Of a stretch of DNA of 64,000 bases, positions 55,794-64,000 are shown in pieces. The stretch comes from Fomes fomentarius (taxonomy: Eukaryota > Basidiomycota > Agaricomycetes > Polyporales > Polyporaceae), in the NCBI GenBank assembly GCA_022606135.1, contig JABYQN010000006.1:2914001-2978000 (forward strand), given 5' to 3'. Numbering within the stretch: position 1 is the first letter of the stretch; every line of letters begins with the position of its first letter. The position numbers and the translations under genes were made by a program. The notes under the pieces were generated by a model. The model made no database searches. It saw only the letters and a program-made list of their open reading frames with translations, and was not told the origin of the DNA.

Positions 55794-56821
55794 GTTGCTT
55801 CTCTGTCGACACTCTGCGCGCAAACTCTGTTCATCAACTCTCTGCCCGTGCACTCTCCTCCACTTTCCCTAACTCTTGACTGTGCCCTCCGACACTGCTG
55901 CCAGGGGGACTTTACTGCGCTCGTGACGCAGCCCTGAGCGCTTTTAGTAGTCGCTATCTAGTATCTTTGTACAACCTTTGGTGCTTTCGCGGCACACGGG
56001 TTTTCAAGTATCCTCAGCCAGGCCACGCACTTGCGCCCGCCAGCTGTTGTAGCCGGGGTGGTTATCACCTTTGGACCGGAGGACAACCGTTCGGACCCTC
56101 CTTACTATACTCTTTTTTTGATACCTAGACTCGTATAGCTTTTCTTGGGCACAGTTGGCAACTTCTATCTGGATTGTTGGGAATATCGGCTTCCTGACCT
56201 TCTGGCTCACCTCAATAGGTGTTCCTCTCTACCAGATCTCGCACGTGGCAAGTCAATCATCGCGTTTTTCTCTGAACCATCGTACTGGAGCCGCCTACTA
56301 CTGCCAATAGTCCTCAGCTCAGCTCCGACTCTGAAGCTGAAGTCAACGCTGAACTTGCAGAACATCATTCTACTGCATCGGTGTTTGATTGCTCGGAACA
56401 GCCCCATCTCTTCGATCTAGACGATCAGGTCGATCGTTATCACTACGTCTACGACGACGGAGAGCAGGAGTGGGACCAGTGCGACGTACAGCTCTGTCCC
56501 AATTGCTACAATCAACTCCCTCTTCTGTACGAACCGACCTTCCACTGGGCATATCCAGCAACTTGGCAGCAGGACACCGACCCACAACACGGAGTTCCTC
56601 TTCCCTATCTTCAGGAAGAAACTCACACACAGCCCTCCTCGTCTCGTCCTAATTTCTATCTCCGATCACTCTTTGGAAACTCCCCTCCTGTCGATTCAAG
56701 TCCTCTTCCTCCAGTCTACCTTCCTCCTCCTATCATCACTGTGCCCCCTGTCGCGCCTATCACATTCACTCTAGACTTCCAGGAGGAATATCTCGATTCT
56801 CCCCAATACCTCTTATCCATC
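55794..56821 (+). promoter_or_regulatory. AUG-free leader of the intact element with a stop-free N-terminal extension frame
   Basis: About 1,030 bases without a single ATG on the plus strand, up to the gag ATG at 56822. From 56276 to 56821 the gag frame has no stop (182 codons) and reads like protein (SSDSEAEVNAELAEHHSTA, LCPNCYNQLP). The older copy keeps the same frame open. How it would be translated is unknown: non-AUG start or splicing. One frame-compatible intron candidate is 56219-56310. Confidence 0.75.
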
Positions 56822-59800
56822 ATGGGAGATATCAAAGTCGACTCTATCCCTGTCCTCTCTTCGGCGAATCAGTACAACGACTGGTCTGCCAAGATGAAGG
56901 GCTATTTCATCTTCATGAACTGTTGGAGTGTTGTCAAAGGCGCTACTCGTCCTACTGAGCAAGCTGCCAAAGACAAGTGGGACAAGCTTGATGGGCAAGC
57001 TCACGGCATGATGTACATGCGTGTTGCACCAAACTTTCACTACGTTCTGGACACTCAGATTCCTGTCTTGGGTGGACAACCCAGGGACATGACTGCTGCT
57101 GAGTCCTGGGAAGCGTTACAGAACAAGTTTGGCAAGCCTAACAGTGCCCATGTCTGGGGTTTGTTCGAGTCGCTTGTCGCTGAGCCTCAGATGAACAAAC
57201 AGAAGGCCCTTCAGGATCAGATGATGCGTCTTATCACACGCCTATGTGAAATCAGTAGCAACGATGTCACACTCTCTGACAACATGCAAGCCCTTCTCTT
57301 GATGTCCAAGATCCCGGAGTCGTACCGGTCCATGGTCTCTGCGCTTATGGCGACCACAGACCTCGACAAGGTCACTCTCAACGACATCCAGTCGAAGACC
57401 TTGGCTGAGGAGTCCATGCGCAAGAATGGCCAGTCTGCAAACAAGGTCTCCCAGACCAAGCCGAAGCCCAAGGGTCCCTGCTCTCATTGCGGGAGTGGCT
57501 CTCATCATGAGTCCAACTGCTATCAGAAGTACCCTGAGAAGCGTCCCAAAGGCAAGGGCAAGGGTAAAGGGAAGGACAAAGACAAGGATAAGGACAAGGG
57601 GAAAAATAAGGACACTTCTCATAACCATGCGCACGTCACTACCGAGTCTGTATCATCTGTACTTGTAGCCGGTTCATCTAACATCGCTGCTTCTTTCTAT
57701 GATGAGGCTATGGCCTCGAACAGTGTGAATTGGACTGCATGGCTGATGGACTCTGGAGCCTCTCAACATATCACTGGTGATCTCTCTGAGTTCATTGAGT
57801 ACCAACCCTTCGATACGCCTGTACTGTTCAACACTGCTGGACAAGGTGATAGCAGCGTCATTCAGGCACTTGGGGAAGGAACTCTGTCTGGAGAAACCTG
57901 GTTAGACAGTCAGAATGTAGCAATTACTCTGAACCACGTTTACTACATACCAGGCACCATTGGTCACATTTTCTTGACTGGCTCCATTGAGCTCAATGGT
58001 TACTCCCTCTTTCAAGGGGATGGGCGCATGTGCATTTTTGACAAGCCGCCTGATGGTGCTGTCAAACATGGTTTGATGATTCATATCAAGGGTCGTAAGA
58101 TCCTGGAGGCACTATACAACCCTTCATCTAGTTGCTATTGGACTATTATTGAGCTTCACAATGGCAAGCACATCCATCTCAATGTCCAAAAGTTCAAGAC
58201 CTGGCACCGTCACTTTGATCATGTGGGCAAGGATGTTCTGTGCAACCTTCCTGAACACACCAAGGGGGTTGATGCCGTTGATTCTGCAGACGAAGAACCA
58301 TGTGATGGATGCGCTTTTGCCAAATCCACTTGTAACCCCTTTCCACCTTCTGAGAAGCGTGCTACTGAAGTTCTCGAGCGAGTCCATATGGACCTCAACA
58401 GACCCATGCACACTCAGGCTATCAGAGGTTGGAAATACTTTGCTGGTTTCATTGATGACTATTCTGGTCTCACTCGTGCTTACTTCCTTAAACACAAGTC
58501 TGATGTGATCCAAGCATTCAAAGACTATAAGGCGTGGGCTGAGAACCAGACCGGCAAGAAGATCAAATCGATCCGCTCAGATCGAGGGGGGGAATACACA
58601 TCAGACGAGTTCTCTACACTTCTTCGTTCGCATGGCATCGAGCACCAGAAGACTCTACCGGGTTCGCCTCAACAGAATGGACGTGCTGAGCGCTGGAACC
58701 GTACTATTACTGAAAAGGCTCTGTCCATGCTCCACCAAGCAGGCCTTAGTCATGGTTTCTGGCAACTTGCTCTTGACGCAGCCGTTCATATCTACAATCG
58801 TCAACCTATGCGACGACACAAGTGGTCGTGCCCCATCACTATTTGGGATGGTACCGTTCCGGACGTCTCTTACTTCAGAGTGTTTGGGTGCAAAGCTTTT
58901 GTCCACGTGCAGAAGGCAAAGCGCGAAGGGAAACTCGACAAGAAGGCTGTCGAGATGATCTTCGTCGGGTATGAGTCTGGTTCCAAGGGGTATAGGTTTT
59001 GGAATCCAGCCAACCGCTCTATCGTCGTGTCCCGCGATGCAACATTTGACGAAGAGTCTTTCCCTGCTCGTAACTTACCTGGCAACCGTCCTTCTACCCC
59101 GGACGACAGTCCGTTCTCAGATGATCAATCTCATGATTCCTCGAATGATGACTCTGATTCGGTCGATCCCAATGATGCAATTCCTTTCATTCCTCCCAAC
59201 CTCTTCGAACCACCACAACCTGACCCTCCAGCGGATGCTAATCCCGCTCCTCCTGCAGAAGCTCCTGCTGAGCCTCCTCCTCCTCTGCAACGTCCTCCTA
59301 CGCCGCCTCCTGTCGTTCCTCCTCATCCTCCTCACAAACGTGGTCGTCACCCTCCAGTGGGAGCTAATGAACCAAGCATTGCTCGTGACCGTCCTTGTTG
59401 CGAAAAAGCTGGTATTCCCCACAAGGACAGGACTGATAACAACGTGTATGACAATCCTGCACGTGCTGATAATCAGATCGACAAGGATGGCAATCTGCGT
59501 GAAGCGGAGACGATACTCGCTTTTCTAGCTGCTGCTCAGTATAAAGCTGGCTTACCTCAGTCGCATAAGGAAGCCATGCGCTCACCTGATGCTGGGAAAT
59601 GGCGCGAAGCTGAGAAGTCGGAGTTTGAGTCGCTTATGGAGAATAAGACTTGGGTTCTCGTTCCTCGTCCCAAGGGCCGGCATGTTGTCTCTAACCGCTG
59701 GGTTTATGACATCAAACATGATGGGCGGTACAAGGCTCGTCTGGTTGCAAAGGGTTTCACTCAGGTGTGGGGAGAGGACTACCATGAGACGTTCTCTCCA

Positions 59801-61093
59801 GTGGCGCGGTTTGAGTCTATCCGGTATTTACTCGCGCATGCAGCACTTGAGGACTGGGACATCGAGTCAATGGATGTCAAGACCGCGTTCCTGAATGGTG
59901 ATCTAGATGAGGAGATTTATATGGAACAGCCGGAAGGCTGGGTCGTTCCTGGGAAGGAAGATCACGTCTGTCTACTCAAAAAGGCTATCTATGGTCTTAA
60001 GCAGGTGTCGCGTCAGTGGAATGCGAAAATCCATCAATCGCTTCTAGATCTGGGATTTACACGGACATATTCTAATGCTGGGATCTACGTATATTGGCGA
60101 CAAGGGGGGGATCATGTCATGATTGTCGTTCTTTATGTCGACAATCTACATCTGATGGGGGATCAGTCTAGTCACATCAAACAAGTCAAGTGTTCGCTTT
60201 CTAAGCAGTACAAGATGACGGACTTGGGATCTGTACAGCGCTTCCTTGGTCTTCGCATCACTCGTGATCGATCCACTCGTATGATCGACATCGACCAGGA
60301 AGAGTACATCCAGTCTGTTCTCGAGCGCTTTCAGATGGCTGACTGTAAACCCTCACGTACACCCCTTCCTGCTGGTGCTGTCTTGGCAAGTGCCGACGAA
60401 CCAGCTTCCGATCAGTTCAGGCAACGCTACCAGAGTCTCATTGGCAGTCTTTTGTACGCCATGCTCGGAACGCGTCCTGATATCTCCTTCGCTGTCACAC
60501 GGTTATCAAAGTACAATGCCAATCCCTCTGAAGCGCATATGAGTTATGCGAAGTATGTCCTGCGTTACCTTCAAGGGACAAAGGTGTATCGCTTGCGCTA
60601 CAAGGGAGCTAATGACGGTCTGATTTCCTATTCGGATTCAGATTGGGCCGAAGACCGTGATGATCGGCATTCTACCTCTGGCTTCGTCTTCTTGATGGCA
60701 GGTGGTGCTATATCGTGGGCTTCGAGGCGTCAGCCTACCATTTCGCTCTCCTCTACTGAGGCGGAATATAAAGCGGCCTCTGATACCTGTCGTCAGTTGA
60801 TCTGGCTGAGGACGTTTGGCGATGAACTTGGTGATGACTTGACCAGGCCGACACCCATGTGTTTAGACAACCAGGGTTCGATTTTCCTGTCAGTCAATCC
60901 AGTAGTCGACCGGCGTACCAAGCACATAGAGATTCGCTACCACTTCATTCGTGAACAAGTGGAGTCTGGCTCTGTCGAGATCTTCTATGTTGCGACTGCG
61001 GATCAGTTGGCTGATTCTCTCACAAAGAATGTGCCTTATTCCATTTTGGCAAAGTTCGTTGATGAGATCGGTCTTGTTTCCGTTGCATCTTGA
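56822..61093 (+). CDS. Intact Ty1/copia gag-pol polyprotein
   Basis: 1,423 codons from the first ATG (MGDIKVDSIPVLSSANQYNDW), which resembles the usual start of copia gag. Domains in order: UBN2-like gag; a CCHC knuckle (CSHCGSGSHHESNC, residues about 219-232) with a Lys/Gly/Asp-rich basic stretch; aspartic protease (WLMDSGASQHITG, about 307); integrase zinc region (HRHFDHV) and catalytic core (Asp in VHMDLN about 523, IRSD about 586, Glu in NGRAER about 623); a Pro-rich linker; reverse transcriptase (VKTAFLNG about 1018); RNase H (YSDSDWAEDRDDRHSTSG about 1270, TEAEYKA). The RT metal motif reads YVDN (60136-60147) instead of YVDD. No internal stop or frameshift. The flanking polypurine tract GAGTGGGAG precedes the 3' LTR. 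The frame stays open upstream to 56276 without ATG. Confidence 0.95.
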   Translation: MGDIKVDSIPVLSSANQYNDWSAKMKGYFIFMNCWSVVKGATRPTEQAAKDKWDKLDGQAHGMMYMRVAPNFHYVLDTQIPVLGGQPRDMTAAESWEALQNKFGKPNSAHVWGLFESLVAEPQMNKQKALQDQMMRLITRLCEISSNDVTLSDNMQALLLMSKIPESYRSMVSALMATTDLDKVTLNDIQSKTLAEESMRKNGQSANKVSQTKPKPKGPCSHCGSGSHHESNCYQKYPEKRPKGKGKGKGKDKDKDKDKGKNKDTSHNHAHVTTESVSSVLVAGSSNIAASFYDEAMASNSVNWTAWLMDSGASQHITGDLSEFIEYQPFDTPVLFNTAGQGDSSVIQALGEGTLSGETWLDSQNVAITLNHVYYIPGTIGHIFLTGSIELNGYSLFQGDGRMCIFDKPPDGAVKHGLMIHIKGRKILEALYNPSSSCYWTIIELHNGKHIHLNVQKFKTWHRHFDHVGKDVLCNLPEHTKGVDAVDSADEEPCDGCAFAKSTCNPFPPSEKRATEVLERVHMDLNRPMHTQAIRGWKYFAGFIDDYSGLTRAYFLKHKSDVIQAFKDYKAWAENQTGKKIKSIRSDRGGEYTSDEFSTLLRSHGIEHQKTLPGSPQQNGRAERWNRTITEKALSMLHQAGLSHGFWQLALDAAVHIYNRQPMRRHKWSCPITIWDGTVPDVSYFRVFGCKAFVHVQKAKREGKLDKKAVEMIFVGYESGSKGYRFWNPANRSIVVSRDATFDEESFPARNLPGNRPSTPDDSPFSDDQSHDSSNDDSDSVDPNDAIPFIPPNLFEPPQPDPPADANPAPPAEAPAEPPPPLQRPPTPPPVVPPHPPHKRGRHPPVGANEPSIARDRPCCEKAGIPHKDRTDNNVYDNPARADNQIDKDGNLREAETILAFLAAAQYKAGLPQSHKEAMRSPDAGKWREAEKSEFESLMENKTWVLVPRPKGRHVVSNRWVYDIKHDGRYKARLVAKGFTQVWGEDYHETFSPVARFESIRYLLAHAALEDWDIESMDVKTAFLNGDLDEEIYMEQPEGWVVPGKEDHVCLLKKAIYGLKQVSRQWNAKIHQSLLDLGFTRTYSNAGIYVYWRQGGDHVMIVVLYVDNLHLMGDQSSHIKQVKCSLSKQYKMTDLGSVQRFLGLRITRDRSTRMIDIDQEEYIQSVLERFQMADCKPSRTPLPAGAVLASADEPASDQFRQRYQSLIGSLLYAMLGTRPDISFAVTRLSKYNANPSEAHMSYAKYVLRYLQGTKVYRLRYKGANDGLISYSDSDWAEDRDDRHSTSGFVFLMAGGAISWASRRQPTISLSSTEAEYKAASDTCRQLIWLRTFGDELGDDLTRPTPMCLDNQGSIFLSVNPVVDRRTKHIEIRYHFIREQVESGSVEIFYVATADQLADSLTKNVPYSILAKFVDEIGLVSVAS

Positions 61094-61422
61094 ACGAGTG
61101 GGAGTGTTGAACTTCCGGAATACCGGCTGTGCTCGGACCGGAGTTGTGTACACTTGTTTATGGTCATATGATTAGATAGGCTGTGTTTCTACTTACCATT
61201 TATGGTTTTCTTTGTTCTCCTACTGTACTTTCCCATGACCATATGGTTACTGTGCATTCCTGTGCGTACCAGTGCGTTCTACACTGCACCGGACTCTTCT
61301 AGACCTTATGTCTGACTCATGCTATGACTGTATCTGACTCATACGCCGATACGGACTCTGACTCATCGTCTTATGGCTACATGTGACTGCTTTATTCGCT
61401 GACTCATGGACTCATCCCTCAT

Positions 61423-61430
61423 GTATATAA
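61423..61430 (+). promoter_or_regulatory. LTR TATA box
   Basis: GTATATAAG in ATGTATATAAGCAG. A start site about 30 bases downstream would fall at the base of the hairpin at 61452, marking the U3/R border. Confidence 0.75.
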
Positions 61431-61481
61431 GCAGTCCCTTCTTCACCTCTGCTCTTCAGTCGTTCGCTCACTGACTGAAGA

Positions 61482-61536
61482 GTAAGTCCCTTACCTACAT
61501 ATGCTCTACTACTTCTTACTAACTTAGTACTTGTAG
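61482..61536 (+). other. Intron-like segment in the LTR (R/U5)
   Basis: A GTAAGT donor at 61482, the consensus branch TACTAAC at 61517-61523 and a TTGTAG acceptor ending at 61536 give a 55-base intron of typical size. It would remove the ATG at 61501. Confidence 0.55.
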
Positions 61537-61559
61537 TCCCTCTCTGTTGTGACTTACAG

Positions 61560-61625
61560 GTACTTCACTATGCAATATAGTCGTTCGCTCACTGACTGAA
61601 GATCCCTCTCTGTTGTGACTTACAG
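61560..61625 (+). other. Second intron-like segment in the LTR
   Basis: CAG/GTACTTC at 61560 to GACTTACAG ending 61625 (66 bases), bounded by the direct repeat CTCTCTGTTGTGACTTACAG. It would remove the ATG at 61570. Weaker than the first, because the same pattern arises from the repeat itself. Confidence 0.4.
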
Positions 61626-61658
61626 TCACTCCTCGCCTTACAGGTTCAGAGTTCATCA

Positions 61659-62097
61659 AGAGAGACTACAAGTACTAAGTCAGTAAGAGGTAGTAGAGCA
61701 TATGTTTGTAAGGGACTTACTCTTCAGTCAGTGAGCAAACGACTGAAGAGCAGAGGCGAAGAAGGGACTGCTTATATACATGAGGGATAAGTCCATGAGT
61801 CAGCAAATGAAGCAGTCACATGTAGCCATAAGACAATGAGTCAGAGTCCGTATTGGCATATGAGTCAGATACAGTCATAGCACAAGTCAGACAAAAGGTC
61901 TAGAAGAGTCCGGTGCAGTGTAGAACACACTGGTACGCACAGGAATGCACAGTAACCATATGGTCATGGGAAAGTACAGTAGGAGAACAAAGAAAACCAT
62001 AAAAGGTAAGTAGGAACACAGCGTATCTAATCATATGACCATAAACAAGTGTACACAACTCCGGTCCGAGCACAGCTGGTAGTCTGGAAGTTCAACA
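61659..62097 (-). repeat. Outer part of the old 5' LTR, inverted, with target-site duplication
   Basis: Starts AGAGA (61659-61663, complement of TCTCT) and continues to the LTR tip TTCAACA at 62091-62097. With 55649-55768 it makes one complete LTR of unchanged length at the junction. Its variants match the left LTR 49393-49740. Confidence 0.9.
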
Positions 62098-62098
62098 G

Positions 62099-62566
62099 AA
62101 TCCTCCTGCATATCTCTACACTATCAATGCGTACAGCCAGCTTCCTGACGAGCTCACTCACCGCCCTTTGCCCTTGGCAGAGGTGGAGATAGCTCCTGAC
62201 TGTTTTAGGTATCCCATGCTGGCCAAGGGGCACCAAGATCTGACTATGACCAGTGTCCAATATGAGGTGAGGAATGAAGAAGAGAAGGATGTCCCAATGG
62301 AAGTGGTGAAGATGGCAAGTCTGGAGGTCCTGAATGGGTTGCGGGCACAACTGCCTTTGTTGATGAGCCTCAAACGTGTACGGTCTGGCACAGAAGACCC
62401 CAAGCTTATGGTGGCCCCGTGCAAGCATCTGCGGACACAAGCATACATCACCAAAATCAAGGCTCAACAGAAGTGGTTGGCACAAGGCTTCACCAAGGTC
62501 AAGACTGCTCTGAATAGACTGGCTCCTAGTCGGCTGCCATGGCTGCCATGGACTCTGCATGCATGA
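62099..62566 (+). pseudogene. C-terminal gene fragment cut by the LTR, unrecognised
   Basis: A stop-free frame runs from the LTR edge to TGA at 62564-62566 and reads as ordinary protein (PAYLYTINAYSQLPDELTH, then RYPMLAKGHQDLTMTSVQYE, then a basic helical stretch TQAYITKIKAQQKWLAQGF). No start codon context or upstream exon is visible because the LTR abuts it. I cannot assign a family; it may be a host gene remnant or part of another repeat. The five bases after the LTR (GAATC) would be the old target duplication, but its partner on the left was lost. Confidence 0.45.
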
Positions 62567-64000
62567 TTACCAACCAGTGAGCATCTTCTCTGTTATCACT
62601 CATCTGCACCATTACTGATGTCCGTTGATCAGTGGCAATTGAAAAAGACTGTGTGGTTCCTGGGCTCAGATTACTGTGTCTCTGTTGTACTGGACTTGAA
62701 CTGCACTTGGACATATCATTTGTGTATCGCTCTCAGACTCAGACTCGTGGCTGCTAACTAATATTGACAGGATAGTGGGGCAGGCACACAGTCACAAATG
62801 TAGTCTTCATTCTTTGCATCTCATGTTGCTGATGGTCACTGGGCTGGCTCGTGGAGGGAGTGCCTACCTCTTTGTTGGTCATGTTCAGCATTGACTGCCC
62901 TGTGAAGGTTTCTTTATTACTTGGTGAGCACTATTCCCTTTTGGTTGTGATAGAATCATGTGGCTGACTGACTAGGTGTCCACTTCAGTTTTTACCTGGA
63001 TCTAGTGCATTGTGAATGTATGCTATGGATGATGGATGCCCACTGGCAGGGCTTGAACTTGGAATAGTGCAGTGTGCATGTGCTTGTCCAGCTTCATGTT
63101 TCATCTCCATGTAGCCATACCATATCACCAGTGGATTGTATCCGGTCTGGACTCTGCTACAACATGTACACCTAGTGAACTGGATCACTTTATGCATATT
63201 GCTGCCGGGCACAACCCTGTACATTGATTGGCCCTCCCTTCCCATACATCTTGTAGAGGTTATGTGTGAGTAGCGCCAGCTGCTTGAATGCTGCAAATTG
63301 TCTGCCCTTGGTGTGCTCTGATACAAATATGACCTTGCCCAGCATGTGTGTCCACCTGACCAATGGGAGAAATTGTCAGCATCATGAGCAGAGAGTCGAA
63401 AGCGCATAACACATGACCTAGGGAGATGGACAATCTCCCCTGGGAAGTAGGAAACTTCGACTGGGATGGACTGCCACACAAAACTGTCGAACATGCTCCT
63501 GGTGTTGCCCTTGCTCATCTCATAGTAATTGTGTGTTGACTCTCCAGGACCAGCACGGTGATGTGCACTTCTGTCTCTATGCGAGGAAAACTCACAAAGA
63601 AAACTACAACTGGGGAATGGCTTAGAGTATAGTGCAAGGGGTCATCTCTTGGTTCCCAAGTCAAGTTCAAAGGGCAATTGATGGTTGACACTTGTGAAGA
63701 GAGCATGCACAAAGGCAAAGCCATACACAAAGGCTGCAAAAGGGGCGGGCATGTGCACAAGGGGAAAACAAACAATAAAACTTGATAGGATCACAACTCT
63801 TGTGGGCTCCAATGAGCTTGTATGGTGCTGCACTTGTGAGGAGGGGAGGGGATGGACATCAGCAAACCCTTTCACTTTCTAAACACACTAAAAGCACTAA
63901 AAAGTTGCTTAGACATTTTTAGATTTTCTTAGAATCTTTAGAAAATTAGAAGTTTGAGAGGTGCTGTGAAAGTGATATGTTGGCCTTTTATTGAACACAA
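62567..64000. other. AT-richer terminal region, no gene assigned
   Basis: Base composition is visibly lower in GC than the rest, especially from 63880 (runs such as ACATTTTTAGATTTTC). Short open frames lack motifs. It may be part of a decayed repeat, but no terminal repeat or domain is seen in the window. Confidence 0.45.

Larger units (their letters stand above)
61105..61658 (+). repeat. Full young LTR, 554 bases (3' LTR of the intact element)
   Basis: TGTTGAA to TTCATCA. TATA box at 61423-61430. Ten-base perfect inverted repeat CTCTTCAGTC/GACTGAAGAG at 61452-61461 and 61473-61482. Two intron-like segments (61482-61536 and 61560-61625) and two copies of CTCTCTGTTGTGACTTACAG lie downstream. 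Nearly identical to 55095-55648. Confidence 0.95.
49393..62097. mobile_element. Composite of two inverted Ty1/copia LTR retrotransposons
   Basis: Contains, left to right: a truncated old LTR (minus), a decayed element body (minus), a full young LTR (minus), the inner part of an old LTR (plus), an intact element body (plus), a full young LTR (plus) and the outer part of the old LTR (minus). Gene order in the bodies (gag, protease, integrase, reverse transcriptase, RNase H) defines Ty1/copia. The two bodies run away from the centre at about 55.6 kb. See the separate entries and findings for how it formed. Confidence 0.95.

Noticed and set aside
56145..56420. 91-codon open frame conserved in both element copies (also 54445-54720)
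   Set aside because: It begins with TTG and has no ATG or open upstream sequence; the region is otherwise ATG-free. I treat it as leader, with possible splicing to gag noted as a finding.
50000..61100. Simple assembly artefact (one element read twice as a palindrome)
   Set aside because: The arms differ at many positions outside the converted tract, the LTR pieces have distinct variants, and the two target-duplication junctions are precise. An artificial foldback would be identical throughout.

Overview
The window is nuclear DNA of a filamentous basidiomycete, most likely an Agaricomycete of the polypore type. Genes are dense, lie on both strands and are split by many GT-AG introns of about 50-65 bases. 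Their products are typical eukaryotic housekeeping and regulatory proteins. I saw no tRNA, rRNA, CRISPR array or bacterial-type operon. Gene models were spliced by eye, so spans are firmer than every inner exon border.

Layout. 1-18 kb: a DH-PH RhoGEF (minus), a REB1/TTF1-like Myb factor (minus), an ARO8-type aminotransferase with two very long introns (minus), and a CNBP/Gis2 zinc-knuckle protein (plus), then about 2.9 kb with no gene I can support. 18-30 kb: COQ10 (minus), a coiled-coil/Ser-Pro-rich protein with two apparent single-base frame breaks (plus), a secreted S28 serine peptidase (plus) and a 14-3-3 protein (plus). 31-48 kb: a KDM5/Lid2-type histone demethylase (plus) convergent with a CorA/Mnr2-type Mg transporter (minus), which shares a 274-base divergent promoter with a BST1/PGAP1 GPI-inositol deacylase (plus), then a Uds1-domain coiled-coil protein (plus).

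49-62 kb is a composite of two Ty1/copia LTR retrotransposons facing away from each other. The left body (minus) is decayed; the right body (plus) has one open frame of over 1,400 codons. Comparing the LTR pieces shows how it arose. A young element inserted into the 5' LTR of an older relative of opposite orientation, with target duplication TCTCT. The segment between the two bodies then flipped by recombination, and the exchange point can be placed within about 80 bases of the leader. A 1.67-kb stretch of the two bodies appears identical, while the flanks of the old copy carry mostly CpG-to-TpG/CpA changes. The composite truncates a gene on each side: a KR/acid-rich ORF on the left and an unrecognised C-terminal fragment on the right. 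The last 1.4 kb is AT-richer and holds nothing I can name.

The single-copy genes do not form a pathway cluster; they are ordinary neighbours. The most unusual biology is in the retrotransposon: an almost AUG-free leader of about 1 kb with a long stop-free but AUG-less extension of gag, two intron-like segments in the LTR, a half-tRNA-Met primer site, and a YVDN instead of YVDD reverse-transcriptase motif.
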